From the NCBI GenBank assembly GCA_046048895.1, contig JBJOFF010000014.1, positions 1 through 23,395 on the forward strand: a DNA stretch of 23,395 nucleotides. Direction: 5' to 3'. The position numbers and the translations under genes are program-made. This DNA comes from ZLKRG08 sp046048895. GTDB taxonomy: Bacteria > Actinomycetota > Actinomycetes > Nanopelagicales > Nanopelagicaceae. A model generated the notes under the pieces. It ran no database searches. It was not told the origin of the DNA and saw only the letters and a program-made list of their open reading frames with translations. Of the stretch, positions 8,205 to 14,470 are shown in pieces; position 1 is the first letter of the stretch, and each line of letters begins with the position of its first letter.

Positions 8205-9092
8205 ATGATTAAAAAGAGAGGGCGCCATGTAACTGGCGCTCTCTCTTCTTTTGTTCCGAGCGAAATCGAATTAAATAGACAAGTTGAGCGCAAAGCAAAA
8301 AATCTAAAAAATCAATATATTGCAGCTTTTTCGAGTTTTCTGGTTCTCGGTTCAATCAGTGCGGTTGTAGTTCTTGCGCCTGGTTTTAAAACCCTACGGG
8401 ATACCTTCTTTGATTGGGCCTATGGGGTAGAAGTGCTTCCAAAGATAATCCTTGGGTTCACTACCAATATTCTGTTGACGATCATTGCATCTATATTGGT
8501 TGGTTTGATTGCACTTTCAATAGCGCTAATTAGAACTTCTAGATCTCCAGCGTTAGCGCCTATCAGATTCTTAGCAACCGCCTATGTTGATGTTTTTAGA
8601 TCAATTCCTTTAATCCTAGTAATTCTTTTGGTTGGCTTTGGAGTACCTGCTCTGGCAATTCAAGGATTGACCTCTAATGTCTTGATTCTTGGCACGATTG
8701 CCGTGGTGATCACCTACTCTGCTTATGTCGCAGAGGTAATTAGAAGCGGAATATTAAGCGTTCATCCCTCACAAAAGGCAGCGGCAAGATCGCTTGGGCT
8801 TAGCTCTTGGCAAACAATGCGACAGGTAATTTTGCCTCAAGCACTTCGTCGCGTTACCCCACCGTTGTTAAATGATTTGGTAGCGCTAATTAAAGATACC
8901 GGATTAGTTTCAATTCTTGGCGTAACTGATGCAGTTCGGGCCGCACAAATAGCAACTTCTCGGACATTCAATTACACGCCTTACATAACTGCTGCAGTGC
9001 TCTTTCTCTGTGTCACAATCCCACTTACCAGATATACAGATCGCGTGCTTCGCCGAAGTATGGAAGCACAAAACTCTCAGGGACAAGCATGA
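8205..9092 (+). CDS. Amino-acid ABC transporter permease
   Basis: A 295-residue inner-membrane permease of the HisMQ/GlnP type. After a polar 40-residue N-terminus come hydrophobic segments starting with AAFSSFLVLGSISAVVVLA; the conserved cytoplasmic coupling loop is QKAAARSLGLSSWQTMRQ, followed by ILPQALRRVTPPLLNDLVAL. It forms the channel for the amino acid delivered by the upstream lipoprotein. The ATG at 8205 is the only good start in frame before the first membrane segment; it has no strong ribosome binding site but has TAAAGT 6 nt upstream. Codons 4 to 17 coincide with a hairpin and T-run that looks like an intrinsic terminator, so this polar N-terminal part may be shaped by RNA function. 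The stop overlaps the ATPase start by 4 nt (ATGA). Confidence 0.88.
   Translation: MIKKRGRHVTGALSSFVPSEIELNRQVERKAKNLKNQYIAAFSSFLVLGSISAVVVLAPGFKTLRDTFFDWAYGVEVLPKIILGFTTNILLTIIASILVGLIALSIALIRTSRSPALAPIRFLATAYVDVFRSIPLILVILLVGFGVPALAIQGLTSNVLILGTIAVVITYSAYVAEVIRSGILSVHPSQKAAARSLGLSSWQTMRQVILPQALRRVTPPLLNDLVALIKDTGLVSILGVTDAVRAAQIATSRTFNYTPYITAAVLFLCVTIPLTRYTDRVLRRSMEAQNSQGQA
8214..8255 (+). terminator. Terminator-like hairpin inside the permease start
   Basis: A 14-bp stem (8214-8227 with 8234-8247, one G-U wobble) with a 6-nt loop is followed by TCTTTTGTT. It has all marks of an intrinsic terminator but lies within the permease frame, 28 nt after the binding-protein stop. It probably lowers expression of permease and ATPase relative to the binding protein. 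Confidence 0.8.
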
Positions 9093-9829
9093 CTCTTTTA
9101 GAGATTAAAAATCTGCGAAAGAGTTTTGGGTCCTTAGTAGTCTTAGATGACATCTCCTTCTCGGTACCAGAAAATTCTGTGACAACTTTTATTGGTTCAT
9201 CAGGAAGCGGAAAATCGACCTTATTAAGGGCGATAAATTTGCTGGAATTGATAGATGACGGACAGATAATTTTTGACAATGAAGATATATCGGCAGTCGA
9301 AACTGATGCAGATAAAGTACGACGTAAATTAGGAATGGTCTTTCAGTCTTTTAATCTATTTCCGCATAAGACAGTTTTAGAGAATATTACGTTAGCACCA
9401 AGATTGGTTCACGGAGCAAGTGAAAAAGAGGCCAATAGCCAGGCAGAGGAACTTTTGAGGCGATTTGGACTAATCGACAAGATTAATCAATATCCAGATC
9501 GACTTTCTGGAGGGCAGCAGCAGCGAGTAGCAATCATCAGGGCGATGGCAGTCAAACCCAAACTTTTATTATTAGATGAAATTACTTCAGCGCTAGATCC
9601 GGTTTTGGTCAACGAAGTTTTGCAGACGGTCAAAGAGCTAAAGAGTGAAGGGGTTGCCATTGTCATGGCAACCCATGAGATGGGATTTGCAAGGCAGATT
9701 GCCGATCAAGTCTGTTTCTTATACAACGGCAAGATTCTCGAGAGCGGGGATGCCTCCTTAATTGATAAACCAAAGCTGCCCGAAACCCAAGAATTTTTAC
9801 GTAGGGTTCAAGAAGCCGGACGTTTGTAA
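9089..9829 (+). CDS. Amino-acid ABC transporter ATP-binding protein
   Basis: A 246-residue ATPase of the GlnQ/HisP group that powers uptake with the two preceding gene products. Walker A is GSSGSGKST (residues 36-44), the Q-loop is FQSFNLFPH (Gln86), the signature is LSGGQQQ (139-145), Walker B is LLLLDE (159-164) with the D-loop SALD, and the switch histidine is His196 in ATHEMG. Length and all motifs are normal. Its ATG overlaps the permease stop (ATGA, 9089-9092) and has an AGGG Shine-Dalgarno, so it should be translated by coupling. No terminator is seen after it: the metX promoter and riboswitch begin at once, so read-through from this operon into the riboswitch is possible. Confidence 0.93.
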   Translation: MTLLEIKNLRKSFGSLVVLDDISFSVPENSVTTFIGSSGSGKSTLLRAINLLELIDDGQIIFDNEDISAVETDADKVRRKLGMVFQSFNLFPHKTVLENITLAPRLVHGASEKEANSQAEELLRRFGLIDKINQYPDRLSGGQQQRVAIIRAMAVKPKLLLLDEITSALDPVLVNEVLQTVKELKSEGVAIVMATHEMGFARQIADQVCFLYNGKILESGDASLIDKPKLPETQEFLRRVQEAGRL

Positions 9830-9835
9830 TAAACT
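9830..9835 (+). promoter_or_regulatory. -10 box for the SAM-IV riboswitch / metX transcript
   Basis: TAAACT overlaps the end of the ATPase stop region and ends 7 nt before GGTC at 9843, so the transcript would begin almost exactly at the riboswitch P1 helix. A weak TTCAAG lies 17 nt upstream at 9807-9812. Confidence 0.55.
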
Positions 9836-9842
9836 TCGCCAA

Positions 9843-9960
9843 GGTCACGAATTCCAACTACAAGCCCCGGCTCGTTGGGTGGCAACCCTCTAGTCGTTAG
9901 TGGGGTGCTCCGGGTGACGACCAGATTAAAGTGTGAAGTTCACTCTTTAATAAGAACGAC
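9843..9960 (+). ncRNA. SAM-IV riboswitch controlling metX
   Basis: The element matches the SAM-IV class, an actinobacterial aptamer for S-adenosylmethionine. P1 pairs GGTC (9843-9846) with GACC (9919-9922); P2 pairs CCCGG (9866-9870) with CCGGG (9910-9914); the conserved core GGCAACCC (9881-9888) and GGGTGCTCCGGGTGA (9903-9917) are present. A small hairpin follows (9930-9944). The loop GTCGTT (9893-9898) is perfectly complementary to AACGAC (9955-9960), giving the class-defining pseudoknot. That pseudoknot ends one base before the AGGAG ribosome binding site of metX (9961-9965), and no terminator lies between, so control is most likely translational: SAM binding should hide the site and shut metX off. 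Assignment is from remembered consensus and drawn pairing. Confidence 0.93.
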
Positions 9961-9972
9961 AGGAGTTATCAA

Positions 9973-11067
9973 TTGCCAATCCCACACGTAACCGGTGCGT
10001 GGCTTGAAGGTGAAGATCCAGGAGATCGTAAATTCATCAAAGTCGGCGATATCGCGTTGGAATCTGGCGAGGTACTTCCAAATGTAACTATCGCTTACCA
10101 AAGCTATGGCACATTAAATGCCAATAAAGATAATGCGATTTTAGTAAACCATGCTTGGACTGGTTGGTCTGATGTTGAAGGTTGGTGGCCAAATCAAGTT
10201 GGCCCGGGAAAACCTTTAGATACCGATAAATATTTTGTGGTCTGTCCAAATGTGATTGGCGGTTGCCAAGGCTCTACCGGACCGGCGTCAAAGCATCCAG
10301 ATGGAAAGTTTTACGGTTCGCGTTTTCCATCGCTAACCATTCGCGACATGGTGGCAGCAGAGGTTGCCTTTACCAATGCCATGGGTATTAATAAATATGT
10401 ACTTTCTTGTGGGCCTTCATTAGGTGGCATGCGTTCCTTGGAATGGGCGGTGCAATTTCCAGATCGAGTTGGCGGCATCTGCACTATTGGTTCTTCGGCA
10501 GTAGCCACCGGCGATCAAATCGGTTCGGTCTCAACTCAAGTTCATGCCATTAAAGCTGATCCGAATTTCAATAGCGGCGATTACTACTACAACCCAGTAG
10601 GCCCAGAGGTGGGTATGGGAATTGCGCGCCGAATTGCGCACTTAACTTTCCGTACTGAAATCGAAATGGATATGCGATTTGGTCGTGAACTACAAGGCGA
10701 CGAAACTGGACGATATGCGGTTGAGTCTTATCTTGATCACCAAGCCAATAAGTTGGCAGAGCGATTTGATGCCAACACTTACATCATTCTTGGCGAGGCG
10801 ATGAATAGCCACGACATTGGCCGCGATCGCGGCGGGGTAGCGGCAGCCCTTGCGACCATCAAAGTTCCGGTGATGGTGGTTTCCATTGATACCGACCGCC
10901 TCTTTCCACCGCGCCTGCAGTCAGAGCTGGCGGAGCTGACCCCGGGTTCGAAGCTTGAGATGCTCTCATCTCCCTTTGGCCATGATGGATTTTTAGTGGA
11001 ATCCGAAGCGATGGGCGAACTCCTACGCCACGCCATCGAACACGCAGAAGGCCTACATAAACATTAA
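9973..11067 (+). CDS. metX: Homoserine O-acetyltransferase
   Basis: A 364-residue alpha/beta-hydrolase-fold acyltransferase that acetylates homoserine, the first committed step of methionine synthesis. The start is TTG at 9973 with AGGAG 7 nt upstream. Visible motifs: NHAWTGWSD, the long family segment NVIGGCQGSTGPAS, the nucleophile elbow CGPSLGGMRSLEWA with Ser149, Asp308 in SIDTDRLFPP, and His337 in SPFGHDGFLVE, which together make the catalytic triad. The elbow reads GPSLGG where many members have GGSMGG. No metY or metB lies beside it, so the sulfhydrylation step is encoded elsewhere. The SAM-IV riboswitch upstream confirms the methionine role. Some family members use succinyl-CoA instead, which cannot be excluded from sequence alone. 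Confidence 0.93.
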   Translation: MPIPHVTGAWLEGEDPGDRKFIKVGDIALESGEVLPNVTIAYQSYGTLNANKDNAILVNHAWTGWSDVEGWWPNQVGPGKPLDTDKYFVVCPNVIGGCQGSTGPASKHPDGKFYGSRFPSLTIRDMVAAEVAFTNAMGINKYVLSCGPSLGGMRSLEWAVQFPDRVGGICTIGSSAVATGDQIGSVSTQVHAIKADPNFNSGDYYYNPVGPEVGMGIARRIAHLTFRTEIEMDMRFGRELQGDETGRYAVESYLDHQANKLAERFDANTYIILGEAMNSHDIGRDRGGVAAALATIKVPVMVVSIDTDRLFPPRLQSELAELTPGSKLEMLSSPFGHDGFLVESEAMGELLRHAIEHAEGLHKH

Positions 11068-11102
11068 TCTTCGCGACTTTCCGCGGAACCCCTGCCTAAT
11101 TT

Positions 11103-11132
11103 TTGGAGTCATATGGCTCGGACAAGTACAAT
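11103..11132 (+). promoter_or_regulatory. Candidate sigma70-type promoter for rpoD
   Basis: TTGGAG (11103-11108) and TACAAT (11127-11132) are 18 nt apart, which would give a leader of about 70 nt before the rpoD GTG. The -35 is only a half match; the -10 matches 5 of 6. It overlaps the candidate 22-codon ORF, so the two readings compete. Confidence 0.4.
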
Positions 11133-11181
11133 TACGCAATCGCAATCGCTAGCTGGCGACACCCCTAAAGGCAGCAAGTGA
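11113..11181 (+). CDS. Candidate 22-residue small ORF upstream of rpoD
   Basis: An ATG at 11113 follows GGAG by 4 nt and opens a 22-codon frame (MARTSTITQSQSL, then AGDTPKGSK) ending in TGA at 11181, 27 nt before the rpoD start. It is polar, Ser/Thr/Gln-rich and has no membrane segment or attenuator-like codon run. It could be a leader peptide coupled to rpoD or a small protein. The spacing of the ribosome binding site is short, and a candidate promoter lies across the same bases, so it may be chance. I do not recognise it. Confidence 0.3.
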   Translation: MARTSTITQSQSLAGDTPKGSK

Positions 11182-11208
11182 TTTCAAAATAAATCCAAAG
11201 GACTATTT

Positions 11209-13158
11209 GTGGTTACTCGCGCGCCAAAAAAGAAGGCACCTGCCAAGGCAGTAAAGAAAGCTGCTCCGGCAAAAAAAGCTGTTGCTAAGAAGTCGGCAGC
11301 AGTAAAGAAGGCTCCTGCCAAAGCAGTTAAACCTGTAAAGAAGGCAGCAGTAAAGAAGGCCCCTGCTAAACCAGTTAAAAAGGTAGAGGTAAAGATTCCG
11401 CTAAAGAAGGAACTTACCGCTAGCGATGTAAAGCAGATTCTTGATGCCCGCGATTTAGTAGAACGCCAGAAGGTAGTCCTTGCCGAATTGGATGCACGCG
11501 GAGTAACTTCATTAAATCGTATTCCAAAGAAGGCAGATAAAGAATTAGTTGATGAAGCTAAAGCTTTAGAGATCAGCGTTCCTAAAGTAACTGAGAAGTT
11601 GAAGAAGGCTGGACTTGGTTCGCCTTATCGCATGCTTAAGAATTCTGAGAAAGCGCTAGTTGCGCCAAAGCCAGAACCAGTTGTTGCAACAGCTTCATCT
11701 TCATCTGAAAAGTCAGATGGCAAAGCTGCTCCAAAGACTGTCATCATTGATGGCGAAGAGGTCGAGCTAGTTGAAGAAGAAGATCTAGATTTAAATATCG
11801 ATAACCTTGAAGAAACCAAAGAGGAAGTCAAAGACGATACTCGCGTTATCAATCTATCTGATGAGCAAGTTGATGATGGCGAAGGTACCTTCGTGCTTCG
11901 CGATTCAGATGAAGAGAAGGAAGAAGAGCAAGGCCGCTCTGAACGCGCCAAGCTACGCGGCCGTTTGGCTGCAGTTCATCTATTAGATGAAGCGATACGC
12001 GCTAAAGAGAATGACCCATCAAAGAGCGCCCATAAAGCAGATTCGCGAGCACTGACTGCCAAGCAGTTAGAACTAATGGTTACTTCGATTGATTTAACCG
12101 AACGTGGCGCAAAGGCGCTTGTTGATTCAATTAATGCCACCCCGATAAAAGAATTTAAGAGCATTCATTCAATTATCGATGAGACCAAGCGCGCAATTCA
12201 GACTGAAATGAAGCAGCTGCCACCAGAGCAGACTGTTTTGACCGCTGGAGCAACTGCCGACCCAGTTAAGGATTATCTAAAGCAGATCGGTCGCGTGGCA
12301 CTTCTTAATGCAGAGCTCGAAGTAGAACTTGCTACTCGCGTTGAAGCTGGTCTCTTTGCAGAAGAGAAACTTGCAAATGAGAAGAAGCTTGATAAGAAGT
12401 TAAAGCGCGAGTTGGAATGGATCGCAGAAGATGGTCGTCGCGCTAAGAATCACTTGCTAGAAGCAAACCTTCGTCTGGTGGTATCTCTTGCAAAGCGATA
12501 CACCGGCCGCGGCATGTTATTCCTTGATCTAATTCAAGAAGGAAATCTTGGCTTGATCCGAGCAGTTGAGAAGTTCGACTACACAAAGGGTTACAAGTTT
12601 TCAACCTATGCAACTTGGTGGATCCGTCAGGCGATTACTCGCGCGATGGCAGACCAGGCGCGCACCATCCGTATTCCGGTGCACATGGTTGAAGTCATTA
12701 ACAAACTTGCTCGCGTACAGCGCCAGATGTTGCAAGATCTTGGTCGCGAACCGACTCCAGAAGAGCTTGCAAAAGAATTAGATATGACACCTGAAAAAGT
12801 GGTTGAAGTTCAGAAGTATGGTCGCGAACCGATTTCACTTCACACCCCACTTGGTGAAGAGGGCGATTCAGAGTTCGGCGATTTGATCGAAGACTCAGAA
12901 GCGATTGTTCCTGCAGATGCAGTTGGATTTACTTTGCTTCAGGAAGAGCTTCATAAGGTCATGGACACTTTGTCAGAGCGCGAAGCTGGAGTAGTAGCGA
13001 TGCGCTTTGGTCTAACCGATGGCCAGCCAAAGACTCTTGATGAGATCGGAAAGGTTTACGGCGTTACTCGCGAACGTATCCGTCAGATCGAATCAAAGAC
13101 GATGTCGAAGCTTCGTCACCCATCACGAAGCCAAGTACTTCGCGATTATCTAGATTAA
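11209..13158 (+). CDS. rpoD: Primary RNA polymerase sigma factor (sigma70 / RpoD, SigA-HrdB type)
   Basis: A 649-residue housekeeping sigma factor. Region 1.2 starts at about residue 351 (DPVKDYLKQIGRVALL); region 2 spans about 412-485 (NHLLEANLRLVVSLAKRYTG, FLDLIQEGNLGLIRAVEKFDY, TYATWWIRQAITRAMADQ); region 3 spans about 486-565; region 4 ends the protein with the helix-turn-helix LDEIGKVYGVTRERIRQIE. The GTG start has AAAGGA 6 nt upstream. The first 350 residues are unusual: a Lys/Ala/Pro tail like histone H1 (1-58), a helical block (68-150), a strongly acidic stretch (182-243), and a second helical block (250-340). Actinobacterial SigA/HrdB proteins I know are about 510-530 residues, so this one is roughly 120 longer. 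Function of regions 2-4 is clear; the N-terminal roles are unknown. Confidence 0.95.
   Translation: MVTRAPKKKAPAKAVKKAAPAKKAVAKKSAAVKKAPAKAVKPVKKAAVKKAPAKPVKKVEVKIPLKKELTASDVKQILDARDLVERQKVVLAELDARGVTSLNRIPKKADKELVDEAKALEISVPKVTEKLKKAGLGSPYRMLKNSEKALVAPKPEPVVATASSSSEKSDGKAAPKTVIIDGEEVELVEEEDLDLNIDNLEETKEEVKDDTRVINLSDEQVDDGEGTFVLRDSDEEKEEEQGRSERAKLRGRLAAVHLLDEAIRAKENDPSKSAHKADSRALTAKQLELMVTSIDLTERGAKALVDSINATPIKEFKSIHSIIDETKRAIQTEMKQLPPEQTVLTAGATADPVKDYLKQIGRVALLNAELEVELATRVEAGLFAEEKLANEKKLDKKLKRELEWIAEDGRRAKNHLLEANLRLVVSLAKRYTGRGMLFLDLIQEGNLGLIRAVEKFDYTKGYKFSTYATWWIRQAITRAMADQARTIRIPVHMVEVINKLARVQRQMLQDLGREPTPEELAKELDMTPEKVVEVQKYGREPISLHTPLGEEGDSEFGDLIEDSEAIVPADAVGFTLLQEELHKVMDTLSEREAGVVAMRFGLTDGQPKTLDEIGKVYGVTRERIRQIESKTMSKLRHPSRSQVLRDYLD
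11296..11379 (+). repeat. Direct repeat in the rpoD Lys/Ala-rich tail
   Basis: Two 36-nt copies (11296-11331 and 11344-11379) differ at 3 positions and lie 48 nt apart. Each encodes AAVKKAPAKxVK. The shorter motif KKAPAK also occurs at residues 8-13. The tail probably grew or shrinks by slippage. Confidence 0.75.
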
Positions 13159-13164
13159 TTCGAC

Positions 13165-14076
13165 ATGACAAACCCAAAAGCATTCCAGAACCCAAAGAGC
13201 GGCTCCATCAAATTAGAGGGTAGCTACGATGTAGTGGATGCTGAAGGTAAAGTCATAAAGACAGTTACAGATCCAAAACTTTGTGGCTGCGGGCTATCTC
13301 AAGATAAGCCATTCTGCGATAAGTCTCATGCTAACTACGTAGAGATTGTTACTCGCATGCTAGAAGATGCACGGGTTACCGCAAAAGCTATCCGCCCAGT
13401 TGGAGTCTGGGAATTACGTGCTTTCGAAATTCGCAAGAAAACATTGGAAAATCGCATTACCGCTGGTGAGAAATTAGTTGGCGTTAAATTTGGCGGAGCC
13501 TTAATCAAGGAAGATTCTCAAGAGAAGCGCTATGAAGGCATTTTTGGATATTTAACAGATGCGATGCAAGTCTCTGGCGAATTGCAGCTAGATAAATTAA
13601 TAGCCCCTATTGCCGAAGCAGAGGTGGTCTTTAAATTAGGCAAAGATTTAGATCGAGCAATATCACTGACAGAGGTTACGGATTACGTTAGTCAGATAGC
13701 CCCTGGAATTGAGGTCTTTGATTGCAGATACGGTGCAATAGATCCATTTATAGATGATGCAATTGCGGATAATGCATGCGCTGGGGCTTTCGCAATCGGT
13801 AATTGGATTGACGCAAAATCAATTGATTTGCAGGCCGCAGAAATTTCAATATTTGTAGCTGATCAGTTAAATCAAACAGTATCCACAAATGCAATCGCAG
13901 GTAACCCTTGGCAAGCGGTAGTAAATGCCTCCGAAAAACTTTCAAAAGCTGGCGTGGTTTTGCCTGAAGGATCAATTATTTTTAGCGGCTCTGCAACCAA
14001 TGGAATTCCAATGCAAGCAGGGAAGTATCGGGTAGAGATTTCTGGAATAGGTGAAGTTAGCTTTACTGCTAAATGA
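13165..14076 (+). CDS. CDGSH iron-sulfur domain fused to a 2-oxo-4-pentenoate hydratase / FAH-family enzyme
   Basis: A 303-residue two-domain protein. Residues about 8-57 are a CDGSH domain: Cys40, Cys42, Cys51 and His55 in CGCGLSQDKPFCDKSH match the three-Cys-one-His 2Fe-2S pattern, with Lys53 where CDGSH has Gly. From about residue 60 the protein is MhpD-like (hydratase or oxalocrotonate decarboxylase): KLVGVKFGG, LIAPIAEAEVVFKLGKDL with the metal-binding acidic pair, PGIEVFDCRY, DAIADNACAGAFAIGNW, GNPWQAVVNASEKL and IIFSGSATNGIPMQAG. Members normally hydrate 2-oxopent-4-enoates from meta-cleavage pathways or handle related keto acids. It starts 6 nt after rpoD with no ribosome binding site; TAGATT in the last rpoD codons lies 8 nt upstream, so it may be leaderless. 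No partner pathway genes adjoin it. The domain calls are strong; the substrate and role of the cluster are unknown. Confidence 0.85.
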   Translation: MTNPKAFQNPKSGSIKLEGSYDVVDAEGKVIKTVTDPKLCGCGLSQDKPFCDKSHANYVEIVTRMLEDARVTAKAIRPVGVWELRAFEIRKKTLENRITAGEKLVGVKFGGALIKEDSQEKRYEGIFGYLTDAMQVSGELQLDKLIAPIAEAEVVFKLGKDLDRAISLTEVTDYVSQIAPGIEVFDCRYGAIDPFIDDAIADNACAGAFAIGNWIDAKSIDLQAAEISIFVADQLNQTVSTNAIAGNPWQAVVNASEKLSKAGVVLPEGSIIFSGSATNGIPMQAGKYRVEISGIGEVSFTAK

Positions 14077-14078
14077 AA

Positions 14079-14279
14079 TTAATTGATTTTAGAAGTTTCG
14101 TCTTGAATATTTGCAGCAACGCTCTTTAGCTTCTCTGCATACTCTTTTGCGTGGTGTCCACAGAAAAGAAGTTCGCCGCCGCTTAGGAGAGTGGCTCGTA
14201 CAAATGCCTGAGCGCCACAACGATCGCAACGATCAACAGCGCGTAACGGTGTCTGCTCAAGTAGAACTTGATCTGTCAT
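14079..14279 (-). CDS. DUF7455-type small zinc-ribbon protein
   Basis: A 66-residue protein with CDRCGAQAFVRATLLSGGEL followed by LFCGHHAKEY. Cys18, Cys21, Cys40 and His43 are probable zinc ligands. Proteins of this type are widespread in Actinobacteria and are often encoded near primary sigma-factor genes, as here. The function is not known. The ATG at 14279 has a strong AGGAGAGGAAAG Shine-Dalgarno and a good promoter further upstream. The gene faces the CDGSH-hydratase gene with 2 bp between the stops. Confidence 0.85.
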   Translation of the reverse strand: MTDQVLLEQTPLRAVDRCDRCGAQAFVRATLLSGGELLFCGHHAKEYAEKLKSVAANIQDETSKIN

Positions 14280-14328
14280 GGTCTTTCCTCTCCTGAAATT
14301 CCGACTTGCTAGTTATGGGAACTATGAA

Positions 14329-14357
14329 AGCATAATTTTTATTCCCAGGTATGACAA
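14329..14357 (-). promoter_or_regulatory. Sigma70-type promoter of the DUF7455 gene
   Basis: On the minus strand TTGTCA (14357-14352) and TATGCT (14334-14329) are separated by exactly 17 nt, giving a leader of about 40 nt with the Shine-Dalgarno. This is the best -35/-10 pair in the window. Confidence 0.65.
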
Positions 14358-14456
14358 TTTGCAAAATATTTATGAAAAATTATGGGTTAAATCACCGGTT
14401 TCCCACTATTTGAGCCAATTGCGGCGCGCTTAAGGGCCTTATTGCAAATAGTTCGC

Positions 14457-14462
14457 TATTTT
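14457..14462 (+). promoter_or_regulatory. Possible -10 box for leaderless parE
   Basis: TATTTT ends 8 nt before the GTG at 14471; no Shine-Dalgarno or -35 is seen. The call is weak. Confidence 0.3.
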
Positions 14463-14470
14463 TCGCGGTC

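Noticed and set aside
11079..11088. TTCCGCGGAA palindrome before rpoD
   Set aside because: A 10-bp palindrome without a loop is common by chance and has no T-run; not called a terminator or operator.
11625..11951. Ser-rich antisense ORF opposite rpoD
   Set aside because: It is the mirror of the acidic Glu/Asp codons on the coding strand; composition is an artefact, with no start signals.
2181..14076. A split aromatic meta-cleavage pathway made of the extradiol dioxygenase and the hydratase fusion
   Set aside because: The genes are 10 kb apart with unrelated genes between them, and no dehydrogenase, aldolase or ring hydroxylase is present; shared pathway membership is unsupported.
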